Origin: RU20A sp042610495
GTDB taxonomy: Bacteria; Pseudomonadota; Alphaproteobacteria; Rhizobiales; Rhizobiaceae
DNA: 64,000 nt
Direction of reading: 5' to 3'
NCBI RefSeq assembly: GCF_042610495.1
Contig: NZ_JBHGAP010000007.1
Span: 124,001 to 188,000 of the forward strand
Made by a program: the position numbers and the translations under genes. The notes beneath the pieces were generated by a model. The model worked only from the letters and a program-made list of their open reading frames with translations, searched no databases and was not told where the DNA came from. Positions 50,759-60,610 of this stretch are shown one piece after another (positions within the stretch are counted from its first letter, which is position 1; each line of letters opens with the position of its first letter).

Positions 50759-52255
50759 ATGAAAGAGAAAGACAGAAAATTCTATCTCGCCAACATCACG
50801 GACCGCTTCGTGCGCGGCCAGATGGATCGCCGGTCATTCCTCGGCGCCGCCGGCAAGCTTGGCCTTGGCGCCACGGCGCTCGGCATGGGCATGGGCAGCC
50901 GTCCCTTCGTGATGAACAAGGCACTGGCCCAGGAACAGCTGCAGCCCTCGGCCGAGGTCATTTCCTGGCTGAAGGAAGTCGGCAAGCCCTTCGCCGGCAC
51001 GACGCTGAAGCTTGCGACCGAATCCACGCCGCCGTCGAACGCCATCAACTCGCAGCTCAAGAAGTATTTCGAGGAAGCGACCGGCATCAAGGTCGAGATC
51101 GAGGTTCTGCCGCTGGAGCAGGTTCTGCAGAAGCTGACGCTCGACGTCGCCTCCTCGCTCGGCACCTACGACCTCTACTACATCGACCAGAGCTGGGCGG
51201 CATCCTTCAGCCAGGACGTCTTCGATCCGCGCGAGCAGATCGAGGCCAAGCCCGATCTCGCCATGCCGAACTACAACATCGACGACTTCATGCCGGCACT
51301 GGTGGACGGTATCTCGAAGTATGAAGACCGCTGGGTGGGCGTGCCCTACGACATCCCGATCTTCATCATGATCTACCGCAAGGACATCTACGAGAAGCTC
51401 GGCCTCAAGGCGCCGACGACCTTCGAGGAAATGTACACCAACTCCGCGACCATCTCGAAGGAGATGGGACCGAACATGTTCGGCTATGCCGGCCAGATGA
51501 AGTCCGGTCACTATGCGCTGGAATGCGAGTGGACGTCGATGCTGTGGGGCCATGGCGGCTCCATCTTCAACGCCGACAAGCAGTTCTCGGGCAATGACGA
51601 ACAGGGTCTTGCCGCGCTCGACTACTATACGAAGCTCAAGGCCATCATGCCGCCGGGTGTCGATCAGTGGACGTGGGACGGCCAGGGCCAGGCGATTGCG
51701 CAGGGCGTTGCCGCCTCTATGCTCTCCTGGGGCGAGTTCTTCCCCTATTTCGACGACCCGACCCAGACGAAGGTTTCGGGCCTTTGCGAAGCCGTCATCC
51801 CGCCGCAGCCGATTTCACTGCGCAAGCCCGACCAGTGCGGTTACGGCGAAATCCCCGGCGTCGGCCACCAGGGCGGTTCCTCGCTCGCGGTGTCCAAGTA
51901 TTCCAAGGCGCCGGATGCGGCCTGGATCTTCATGCAGTGGGCAACCTGCGCCGACACGCAGGCCCTCATCACCACGCTCGGCGGCGGCACGGGCCCGACC
52001 CGTACGTCGGTCTATGACGACCCGCGCGTCAAGGCCAATGCCCGCGTCGGTGCCGGCACCACCCGCCACCTGCCGGTCGTTCGCGAGACGATCGACAAGT
52101 TCATGGGCTCGGAGCCGGACCTGCCGGAATGGGCACAGATCTCCTCCGACACGATCCCCGTTGCGCTTGGCAAGTATTTCGCCGGCAGCGGCGGCTCGGC
52201 CAAGGAGACCATGGACGGCATCGCCCAGCAGGTCGGCGAGATCCTGAAGGGCTAA
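50759..52255 (+). CDS. ABC transporter substrate-binding protein with Tat signal
   Basis: 498 residues, longer than typical binding proteins. ATG 50759 follows GAGGAGGAGAAAAAC. The N terminus carries a twin-arginine motif DRRSFLGAAG and a hydrophobic stretch GLGATALGMGMG, so export in folded form by Tat is likely. The mature part has ESTPPSNAINSQLKKYFEEA, YDLYYIDQSWAASFS, VGVPYDIPIFIMIYRKD and YSKAPDAAWIFMQW, the solute-binding family 1 pattern. It should bind a carbohydrate or polyol. Confidence 0.9.
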   Translation: MKEKDRKFYLANITDRFVRGQMDRRSFLGAAGKLGLGATALGMGMGSRPFVMNKALAQEQLQPSAEVISWLKEVGKPFAGTTLKLATESTPPSNAINSQLKKYFEEATGIKVEIEVLPLEQVLQKLTLDVASSLGTYDLYYIDQSWAASFSQDVFDPREQIEAKPDLAMPNYNIDDFMPALVDGISKYEDRWVGVPYDIPIFIMIYRKDIYEKLGLKAPTTFEEMYTNSATISKEMGPNMFGYAGQMKSGHYALECEWTSMLWGHGGSIFNADKQFSGNDEQGLAALDYYTKLKAIMPPGVDQWTWDGQGQAIAQGVAASMLSWGEFFPYFDDPTQTKVSGLCEAVIPPQPISLRKPDQCGYGEIPGVGHQGGSSLAVSKYSKAPDAAWIFMQWATCADTQALITTLGGGTGPTRTSVYDDPRVKANARVGAGTTRHLPVVRETIDKFMGSEPDLPEWAQISSDTIPVALGKYFAGSGGSAKETMDGIAQQVGEILKG

Positions 52256-52328
52256 TCCGGGCGGACCAGTCGGGGTCGCGGCATCTGCCGCGGCCCTGCC
52301 TTCAAGGTGGAAGAAGAGGGAGGAAAGC

Positions 52329-53054
52329 ATGTCCGACAAACCGTTGATCGCCGTCACCGGCGCCAGCTCCGGCATTGGCGAAGCCGTGGCGCGTGCCTTT
52401 TCCAAGGCCGGCCATCCCGTGTTGCTGATGGCGCGCCGACTTGATCGTCTGGAGGCGCTCGGCCTGCCGAATGCGGTGCTCAGAGCCGTCGATGTGCGTG
52501 ACCGCGCGGGGATCGCGGCAGCCGTCGCCGATGCGGAAGCCCAGTTCGGTCCGGTTGACATGATGTTTGCCAATGCCGGCATTGCGCGGCTCGGCGACAT
52601 CGCCCGGCAGCCGCCGGAAGAATGGGACGAGATGATCGACATCAACACCAAGGGCGTGATGAACAGCGTCCATGCCGTGATGACCGGCATGATCGAGCGC
52701 AAGCACGGCACGCTGGTGATGATGAGCTCGATTGCCGGCCGGAAGGTCTATCCGGACCATACCGTCTATTGCGGCACGAAGTTCTTCGTGCATGCCGTTT
52801 CCGAAAGCCTGCGCGAATATCTGGCGCCGCACGATGTGCGCGTCATCGTGGTGTCGCCCGGCATCATCGATACCGAAGTGCTCGACCATGTGAAGGACGA
52901 GACGACGCTCGCCAACTACCGCGCCAACAAGGCGGCAATCGGCGGCGGCATCTCCGCCGACATCGTCGCGGACCTGATCCTCGACGCCTACCAGCTGCCG
53001 CAGCGCGCGATCGTCCAGGAAATCGTCATCACGCCGACCCGGCAGAAATACTGA
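52329..53054 (+). CDS. short-chain dehydrogenase/reductase in the SorC cluster
   Basis: 241 residues with classical SDR motifs: VTGASSGIGEAVARAF, FANAGIARLG, VMMSSIAGRKVYPDH (Ser) and YCGTK (Tyr, Lys). It lies 73 bases after the binding-protein gene and 57 bases before the ATPase gene, so it belongs to the operon. It probably oxidises an imported polyol or reduces an aldehyde. It lacks a C-terminal membrane anchor. Confidence 0.88.
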   Translation: MSDKPLIAVTGASSGIGEAVARAFSKAGHPVLLMARRLDRLEALGLPNAVLRAVDVRDRAGIAAAVADAEAQFGPVDMMFANAGIARLGDIARQPPEEWDEMIDINTKGVMNSVHAVMTGMIERKHGTLVMMSSIAGRKVYPDHTVYCGTKFFVHAVSESLREYLAPHDVRVIVVSPGIIDTEVLDHVKDETTLANYRANKAAIGGGISADIVADLILDAYQLPQRAIVQEIVITPTRQKY

Positions 53055-53111
53055 TCCCGTCGCGCCGCCGAAACCGGCCAGCCGACCGAGAAAGAGTGGA
53101 GTGAGAGCCCC

Positions 53112-54176
<1,065 letters not shown>

Positions 54177-54224
54177 GGGCGCAGGCCGGAAATGACCAAG
54201 CGGGCCACCGTCTTCTCCGTCGTC

Positions 54225-54247
54225 ATGGTCGGGCTTGACCCGACCAT
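54225..54247. repeat. palindromic intergenic repeat, unit 1
   Basis: ATGGTCGGG and CCCGACCAT form a perfect 9-bp stem around CTTGA. The sequence around GTCATGGTCGGGCTTGACCC is the type of intergenic palindrome found many times in rhizobial genomes. It sits in the 241-base gap before the aldolase-SDR gene. Confidence 0.7.
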
Positions 54248-54277
54248 CCATGGGCGAGCGCCGAGGTGGCCGCGTGT

Positions 54278-54300
54278 ATCCCCGGGGCGAGCCCGGGGAT
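54278..54300. repeat. palindromic intergenic repeat, unit 2
   Basis: ATCCCCGGG and CCCGGGGAT form a perfect 9-bp stem around GCGAG, followed by GACGG. Same length and layout as unit 1, 30 bases away. Together they look like one mosaic repeat element of the rhizobial RIME/ABC kind. Confidence 0.7.
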
Positions 54301-54417
54301 GACGGAGGGGAGGCGGTGTCAGGAATTCTCTCGGTGCGCATGCGTCATGCGCCTCGGATTACTTTCAGAGTTTGACGATCAGCGCGCCTGAGCGCGCGAT
54401 GCAGGAAAGGAAATGCC

Positions 54418-56466
54418 ATGAAGTCCCGCTGGTCTGACCAGGAGTTCAAATCCGTCGTCGATGCCTATGTGGCCAAAGGCGTCAACCGCGATCTTGCGAT
54501 CCGCACCTATACGACGCGCCTGCTCGGCGTCGATCCGGAGCTGGTACTGCATGGGGGCGGCAATACGTCGGTGAAGACGACCTTCGAGGAGATGGACGGG
54601 TCGCGCGTCGATGTGCTCTGCGTCAAGGGCAGCGGCTGGGACATGGGCACGATCGAGCCGCCGGGCCTGCCGGCCGTGCGCCTCGATCCGCTGAAAGCGA
54701 TGGTCAATTTCGAGACGCTGTCGGATGACGACATGGTCATGCTGCAGCGTCGCCTGCTGATCGATCCGGCCGCGCCGAACCCGTCCGTCGAAGCGATCCT
54801 GCATGCGCTGCTGCCCTTCAAGCACATCGACCATACGCATGCGAACGCCATTGTCTCGCTAACGAACCAGCCGCATGGGGAAGAGATCGTCCGTGAGCTG
54901 TTCCCGGACGCGATCATCGTGCCCTATGTCATGCCCGGCTTCGATCTCGCCAAGGCCTGCGACAAGGCCTTCAAGGCCAATCCCAAGGCCGATGGCATGA
55001 TCCTCCTGAAGCACGGCATCTTCACCTGGTCGGAGGATGCGCGCACCTCCTACGAGGACATGATCGCGAAAATCGACAAGGCTGAGAAGCGGATCGCGCA
55101 GGGCAGGCCGAAGCCCTTCAAGAGCGTTGCCGTTCCGGCCAAGCTTGCCAGCGCCGCCGAGATCGCCCCGATCATCCGTGGCGCCATCGCCATCGACACG
55201 GGCGTCGAGGGGCAGCCGAAGCGCTTCGTGCTGGAGCACCGCACCGGCGAAAAGATCCTCGATTTCTGCAATGCCGAGAACGTCAACAGCCTCGTGCGCC
55301 GGGGCAATGCGACGCCGGAGCATGTCATCCACATCAAGCGGTTCGGCGTGGCGCTGCCGGCGCCGGTGGCCGGCGAGCTCGACCAGTGGGCGGAAACGGT
55401 GCGCAAGGCGGTTGCCGACTACAAGGCCGAATACACCGCCTATTTCGAGCGCAACAATGCCCGCGTCGGCGGCATCAAGAAGATGCTCGACCCGATGCCG
55501 CGCGCCTTCTACGTGGCCGGTGTCGGCATCTTCTCGGCCGGCGCGGCGCGCAAGAATGCGCTTGTCGGCGCCGACGTGATCGAGGCGACCATCAACGTCA
55601 TCACCAATGCGGAAGGCATCGATGCCTTCGAGGCCCTGTCGGAAGAGGATTTGTTCGACCTCGAATACTGGTCGCTGGAGCAGGTGAAGCTGACCAAGGT
55701 GCAGGAAAAGCCGCTGACGCGTCAGGTTGCCATCGTCACCGGCGGTGCCAGCGGTCTCGGCCTTGCGGTCGCCGAAGCGCTGAAGGCGGAAGGTGCGGAG
55801 ATCGCGTTGGTCGACATTTCCGAGGAGGCCCTGACGCGGGAGGCAAAGCGCCTCGGTGCGCTGCCCGTGGTCTGCGACGTGACGAAGCCCGAAGCGGTCG
55901 ATGCGGCGGTCGCCAAGGTCGCCGGCCATTTCGGCGGCGTCGATATCCTGATCTCGAATGCCGGTGCCGCCTTCCAGGGCAAGCTGGTGTCGGTGGATGA
56001 GGAGACGTTCCGCAAGGCCTTCGACCTCAACTTCTGGAGCCATCACTACATGGCGCGCGCCGTCGTGAAGGTGATGGAGACGCAGAAGACCGGCGGCTCC
56101 ATCGTCTTCAACGTCTCCAAGCAGGCCGTGAACCCGGGTGCCGATTTCGGCCCCTATGGCACGTCGAAGGCGGCGCTGATGGCGCTGATGCGCCAATATG
56201 CGATCGAGCATGGCGCCTCCGGCATCACGTCCAATGCGGTCAATGCGGATCGTATCCGCACGGGGCTCATGACCGACCAGATGGTGGCCGACCGTTCGAA
56301 GGCGCGCGGCATCTCGGCGGAGGAATACATGCGCGGCAATCTGGTGCGGCGCGAAGTGACGGGCGCGGATGTCGCGGCCGCCTTCGTGCATCTCGCCAAG
56401 GCCCGGACCTCGACAGGGGCGGTCTTGACTGTCGATGGCGGCAATGTCGCGGCGATGATGCGTTGA
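54418..56466 (+). CDS. bifunctional aldolase (class II, RhaD-like) / short-chain dehydrogenase
   Basis: 682 residues in two domains. Residues about 1-420 are a class II aldolase/adducin domain with HGGGNTSVK, HIDHTHANAI and LLKHGIFTW, the zinc-binding histidines. Residues about 430-682 are an SDR with VTGGASGLGLAVAEAL, ISNAGAAFQG and the catalytic YGTSK. Related RhaD-SDR fusions split rhamnulose-1-phosphate to DHAP and lactaldehyde and oxidise the aldehyde. The context (G1P-dehydrogenase, FGGY kinase) argues for a different ketose-1-phosphate or ketose. AGGAAAGGAA precedes ATG 54418. Confidence 0.9.
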   Translation: MKSRWSDQEFKSVVDAYVAKGVNRDLAIRTYTTRLLGVDPELVLHGGGNTSVKTTFEEMDGSRVDVLCVKGSGWDMGTIEPPGLPAVRLDPLKAMVNFETLSDDDMVMLQRRLLIDPAAPNPSVEAILHALLPFKHIDHTHANAIVSLTNQPHGEEIVRELFPDAIIVPYVMPGFDLAKACDKAFKANPKADGMILLKHGIFTWSEDARTSYEDMIAKIDKAEKRIAQGRPKPFKSVAVPAKLASAAEIAPIIRGAIAIDTGVEGQPKRFVLEHRTGEKILDFCNAENVNSLVRRGNATPEHVIHIKRFGVALPAPVAGELDQWAETVRKAVADYKAEYTAYFERNNARVGGIKKMLDPMPRAFYVAGVGIFSAGAARKNALVGADVIEATINVITNAEGIDAFEALSEEDLFDLEYWSLEQVKLTKVQEKPLTRQVAIVTGGASGLGLAVAEALKAEGAEIALVDISEEALTREAKRLGALPVVCDVTKPEAVDAAVAKVAGHFGGVDILISNAGAAFQGKLVSVDEETFRKAFDLNFWSHHYMARAVVKVMETQKTGGSIVFNVSKQAVNPGADFGPYGTSKAALMALMRQYAIEHGASGITSNAVNADRIRTGLMTDQMVADRSKARGISAEEYMRGNLVRREVTGADVAAAFVHLAKARTSTGAVLTVDGGNVAAMMR

Positions 56467-56593
56467 CGGAAAGGAACCGTGCCGGAACAGGGGTTTCGGC
56501 ACGCTTTCATCTCACGATGGCCCTTGCCAGGGTGGGGGCGATATTGTCTGGAACGGCGGATGGCGCGGTGCCATCCGGGAAGGTGCGTGTGAT

Positions 56594-57619
56594 ATGGCAG
56601 GGATCCTGATCCTCGGTGCGGGTGTGATGGGCACGGCGCTGGCCGTGCCGGCGGCGGACAACGGGCATGCGGTGACCATCGTCGGGACGCCGCTTGACGG
56701 CGCGGTCATCGAACGTCTGAAGACGCCGGGCGGCGTGCATCCGAAGCTTGATCATCCGCTGGCGCCAGGCGTCACGATTCTGTCCAATGCCGAGCTGACG
56801 CCGGAGCACATGGCAGCGGCCGATCTCGTCATCATCGGCGTCAGCAGCCCCGGCATTCCCTGGGCCATTGAGAGGCTGAACGAAACGCTGCACGTGCCGA
56901 AGCCTGTCGCCTTCGTGACGAAGGGGCTCGACCGGCAGGACGGGCGGATCGTTTCCTATGCCGAGACCATTCCGGGGCAGGTGAAGACGATCGCGTCCTT
57001 CATCGGCATTGGCGGCCCTTGCATCGCGCGCGAACTGGCCAACCGTTACCCGACAACCAGCGTTTATTCCTGCCGCGACCGGGCGGCGGCCGATTTTGCG
57101 CGCTCCCTGATGCGCACGCCCTATTATCGGCTCGATATCACCGACGATGCGACGGGCGTGGAATGCTGCGCAGCGCTGAAGAACTTCTTCGCCATCGGCG
57201 TCAGCGCCATGCAGACCCGCTATCCCGATACCGCACGCGCCGACGGGCAGTCGAAGAACCCGACGGCGGCGGCCTTCACGCAGGCGGCAGCCGAGATGGC
57301 GACGCTGTGCGAAAAGATCGGCGGGCGGCGCGAGACGGCCTTCGATCTCGCCGGCATCGGCGACCTGCATGTGACGGTCGGCGGCGGGCGCAACAGCCGG
57401 CTCGGGCATGGGCTCGGCAAGGATCGTAGTGTTGACGACATCATGGGGGCGGAGCTCTCCGGCGAGACGGTCGAGGGGATCGACACCGCCCGCGTGCTGG
57501 TCGATCTGCTGAAGACGTTGCCGCAGACGCGTCGGGATTTCCCGCTCGCCTGGGCCATCGTCGATGCCGTGCTGGGCGGCGGAAAGCTCGACTTCGACTT
57601 CCGGACGCTGTTTGCCTGA
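56594..57619 (+). CDS. NAD(P)-dependent glycerol-3-phosphate dehydrogenase-like (GpsA family)
   Basis: 341 residues. LGAGVMGTALA is the Rossmann motif, VTKGLD and CAALKNFFAIG hold the two conserved lysines of GpsA, and GIGDLHVTVGGGRNSRLG corresponds to the GpsA substrate/cofactor loop. Sequence is divergent from housekeeping GpsA, and the operon context suggests oxidation of a polyol phosphate in the SorC pathway, or reduction of DHAP from the aldolase reaction. It lies 127 bases after the aldolase-SDR gene; GGGAAGG is about ten bases before ATG 56594. Confidence 0.83.
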   Translation: MAGILILGAGVMGTALAVPAADNGHAVTIVGTPLDGAVIERLKTPGGVHPKLDHPLAPGVTILSNAELTPEHMAAADLVIIGVSSPGIPWAIERLNETLHVPKPVAFVTKGLDRQDGRIVSYAETIPGQVKTIASFIGIGGPCIARELANRYPTTSVYSCRDRAAADFARSLMRTPYYRLDITDDATGVECCAALKNFFAIGVSAMQTRYPDTARADGQSKNPTAAAFTQAAAEMATLCEKIGGRRETAFDLAGIGDLHVTVGGGRNSRLGHGLGKDRSVDDIMGAELSGETVEGIDTARVLVDLLKTLPQTRRDFPLAWAIVDAVLGGGKLDFDFRTLFA

Positions 57620-57690
57620 TCCCTTGCGATATCGCGCAATTGTCACCGCGCTCGCCGGATGATAGGTGCAGTGCAGCAAAGGACATTGCG

Positions 57691-59331
57691 ATGCTGCCTG
57701 CCATTCGTGATTACGACGCGCTGATCGCCCGCTTCGAATGGGCCATCCCGCCGCGCTTTAACATCGGCGCGGCCGTCTCGGACGCCTGGGCGACGCGCGA
57801 GCCCGATCGGATCTGTCTGGAGCATTTCTCCCCCGACGGCCACCACCAGCGGCTGACCTACGGTGCGTTTGCCGACCAGTCCTCGCGCTTTGCCGCAGCG
57901 CTTGCGGCAAACGGTGTGCGTGCCGGCGATCGGGTCGCGATCCTTCTGCCGCAGGGTTTCGAGGCTGCGATCGCCCATGCCGGCATCTACAAGCTCGGCG
58001 CGATCGCGCTGCCGCTGGCGCTGCTTTTCGGCGCCGAGGCGCTGTCCTACCGGCTGAAGGATGCCGGTGCGGCGGCGATCGTGACCAACGGCTTCGGGGC
58101 GGGGCGGCTTGCCGCGATCCGGAAGGAGCTGCCGGATCTGCGCCTTGTGGTTTCGACGGAAGCGGCGGGAGAGACCCTGTCCTTCCGGGCGCTCGTGGCG
58201 GCGCATGATCCGATCGCGGCCATTGCCGATACCGGGCCGGACGATCCGGCCATGATGATCTATACTTCCGGCACCACGGGCCCACCGAAGGGCGCGCTGC
58301 ACGGGCATCGCGTGCTGCTCGGCCATGTCCCCGGGTTCCAGTTCCACCACGATTTCCTGCCGCAGCCGGGCGACCGCATGTGGACACCGGCCGACTGGGC
58401 CTGGGCGGGTGGCTTGCTGAATGCGCTTCTCCCGTCGCTGCTGTTCGGCTTGCCCGTTGTCTCCTCGCCGGCGCAGAAATTCGACCCGCACATGGCCTTC
58501 CGCATTCTGGAAGAGATGGATGTGCGCAATGCCTTCATCCCGCCGACCGCGCTTCGGCTGATGAAGGCGGTGGAGCGGCCGCGCGAGCGCTACCGGCTCA
58601 ACCTGCGCACCATCGGCTCGGCCGGCGAGGCGCTGGGACGCGAGACCTTCGAATGGGCGCGGGATGCGCTCGGCATCGAGGTCGCCGAGTTCTACGGCCA
58701 GACGGAATGCAACATCGTTCTCTCCTCGTCGGCTGCCTGCGGGGTCATCAAGGGTGGTTCGATGGGCAAGGCCGCGCCCGGCCATCGCGTGGCGATCATC
58801 GATGCGCAGGGCCGTGAACTGCCGGCCGGAACGGTGGGACAGGTGGCCGTCCGGCGGCCGGACCCGGTGATGTTCCTCGGCTACTGGAAAAAGGACGAGG
58901 CGACGGAGCGCAAGTTCATCGGCGACTGGATGACGACGGGCGATCAAGGCGTCATGGATCGGGATGGCTATTTCACCTTCTTCGGGCGCGATGACGATGT
59001 CATCACATCCTCCGGCTACCGGATCGGGCCGGGCGAGATCGAGGATTGCCTGGTCGGCCATCCGGCCGTACAGCTCGCCGCTGTCGTGGGCAAGCCGGAT
59101 GCGGTGCGCACCGAGATCGTCAAGGCCTATGTCGTGCTAACGCCCGGCCACCAGCCGTCTGCGGCCCTTGGACGCGAGATCGCCGAGTGGGTGAAGACGC
59201 GGCTTTCCATGCACGAATATCCGCGCGAGGTCGCTTTCGTCGATGCCCTGCCCTTGACGACCTCCGGCAAGGTGATCCGCCGCCTGCTGCGCGAGCGGGC
59301 GGTGGCCGAGGCGGCCCACGCCGCGGAATAG
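57691..59331 (+). CDS. AMP-dependent acyl-CoA synthetase, acetyl/medium-chain type
   Basis: 546 residues. The P-loop-like MIYTSGTTGPPKG (about residue 193), YGQTECN, WMTTGDQG, SGYRIGPGEIE and the C-terminal catalytic Lys in LTTSGKVIRR define the ANL family; WTPADWAWAGGL matches acyl-CoA synthetases such as ACSM/AcsA-like enzymes. It activates a carboxylic acid to its CoA ester. ATG 57691 follows AAAGGACATTGCG. It begins 71 bases after the GpsA-like gene; it may belong to the SorC cluster or stand alone. Confidence 0.85.
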   Translation: MLPAIRDYDALIARFEWAIPPRFNIGAAVSDAWATREPDRICLEHFSPDGHHQRLTYGAFADQSSRFAAALAANGVRAGDRVAILLPQGFEAAIAHAGIYKLGAIALPLALLFGAEALSYRLKDAGAAAIVTNGFGAGRLAAIRKELPDLRLVVSTEAAGETLSFRALVAAHDPIAAIADTGPDDPAMMIYTSGTTGPPKGALHGHRVLLGHVPGFQFHHDFLPQPGDRMWTPADWAWAGGLLNALLPSLLFGLPVVSSPAQKFDPHMAFRILEEMDVRNAFIPPTALRLMKAVERPRERYRLNLRTIGSAGEALGRETFEWARDALGIEVAEFYGQTECNIVLSSSAACGVIKGGSMGKAAPGHRVAIIDAQGRELPAGTVGQVAVRRPDPVMFLGYWKKDEATERKFIGDWMTTGDQGVMDRDGYFTFFGRDDDVITSSGYRIGPGEIEDCLVGHPAVQLAAVVGKPDAVRTEIVKAYVVLTPGHQPSAALGREIAEWVKTRLSMHEYPREVAFVDALPLTTSGKVIRRLLRERAVAEAAHAAE

Positions 59332-59332
59332 C

Positions 59333-60610
59333 TCAACGGCGCGATGGCGACAGCGCGCGGATCTTTTCACGCAGCAGTCGGGCGATGTTGCGGGTGTTGC
59401 GGTAGAGGTGAAGCTGGGCGGCCACCTGGCGCACGTCGCGGTCACGGTTCTGGTCAAGGCCGATGACGATGCTGCCGATCTCGTCGCGCTCTTCCCACAG
59501 ACGGCTCATGACCGGGTGGTCGGGAACGGCGCAGCTGTCGGTTCGCAGAATGTTGGCGTCGTCCAGATGCCATGCCGTCAGTTCGGCCACCAGAAGCTTG
59601 CCGGGGGAATAGCGCGCATAGGTCTCGTCATAGGCCGTTTTCCAGGTATAGGCGTCACCGGCCATGATGAAGACGACCATGGCGGCGATCGGCTTGTTGT
59701 CGAGGTTGAGCGTGTGGATGCGCACGCCGTCGACTTCCGCGAGATTGGTCACGGCCTCACGGGTGAAGGCGGCGCGGTAGCGATCCATGACGAGTGCGGA
59801 GCGCTCCTCGCCCTTCCAGCCACTTGCTTCCAGCGACAGGAAGTCTTCCAGTCTGGCACGGACTTCTGCCGGCTGGCGGGCGACCGTGTAGGTCAGCCGG
59901 CCCATTTGCTCCAGCTTGTTCCACTGACGGCGCAGCTCGCGGAAATGCTGCGGGCTGATCGCGTTGCGCAGATAGGCTTCGCCGTCCAGCAGACTTTCGA
60001 GCATGGGGCGCTGGACGGCGTCCGTCACCGTCAGCGGCAGGTTGCGACCGATCGCGACAGCCCGCACCAGCTGGGCGACCTTGCCTTTCATGCGCATGTC
60101 CGGCAGCACCAGGATGCGCGGCAGGCCGATCTTCGGATCGCGCAGGGCTTCCAACAGGTTGTCGATCGTGACGGAGGCCTCCTCGGCATCGACGAGGGGA
60201 ACACCCAGCGGACCGAAAGGATTGGACCAGGCCCGGATGATCGGCGCGCCCATGGCAAAACCGGGACGCTCCACGGAGAAGGGCATCAGGAACCGCAGGC
60301 GGCTGCTTTCTTCCTTGAAATCGCGCAGGATTGCCAGCTTGACGACGCGGTCCTCCAGGCGCGGCATTGCGGGCGCCAGGAAATTGCCGGTGAAGAAGAC
60401 GTTCGGCTCGATGGCGCGGTTCGACAGGAACTCCAGTTCCTGCTGCAGCTCGTAGCCGGCCGTCGCGGGATAGATGCTCAGCGAACGGCCGGGACGACCG
60501 ACCTCGATGCGGATCTCGGGTTTCGGTTCGTCCTGCTGGGCACGATTGAAGCCGGCAAGGTAACCGCCGGTCTTTGCCGCGATATCTGCGGTGACTTGAA
60601 AGCGTTCCAT
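59333..60610 (-). CDS. GNAT/FemAB-like N-acetyltransferase family protein
   Basis: 425 residues. The C-terminal half has the acyltransferase fold used by BioF2/CelD-like cell-envelope enzymes: LSLEASGWKGEERSAL, VRIHTLNLDNKPIAAMVVF, YTWKTAYDETYARYSPG and a final helix with LHLYRNTRN. It probably adds an acyl group to a polysaccharide or lipid precursor. ATG 60610 overlaps the flippase stop by one base (TGATG), so the two genes are coupled. Confidence 0.75.
   Translation of the reverse strand: MERFQVTADIAAKTGGYLAGFNRAQQDEPKPEIRIEVGRPGRSLSIYPATAGYELQQELEFLSNRAIEPNVFFTGNFLAPAMPRLEDRVVKLAILRDFKEESSRLRFLMPFSVERPGFAMGAPIIRAWSNPFGPLGVPLVDAEEASVTIDNLLEALRDPKIGLPRILVLPDMRMKGKVAQLVRAVAIGRNLPLTVTDAVQRPMLESLLDGEAYLRNAISPQHFRELRRQWNKLEQMGRLTYTVARQPAEVRARLEDFLSLEASGWKGEERSALVMDRYRAAFTREAVTNLAEVDGVRIHTLNLDNKPIAAMVVFIMAGDAYTWKTAYDETYARYSPGKLLVAELTAWHLDDANILRTDSCAVPDHPVMSRLWEERDEIGSIVIGLDQNRDRDVRQVAAQLHLYRNTRNIARLLREKIRALSPSRR

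Noticed and set aside
54225..54300. Start of a CRISPR array
   Set aside because: Only two different palindromes, with no repeated direct unit and no spacer pattern; no cas gene nearby.
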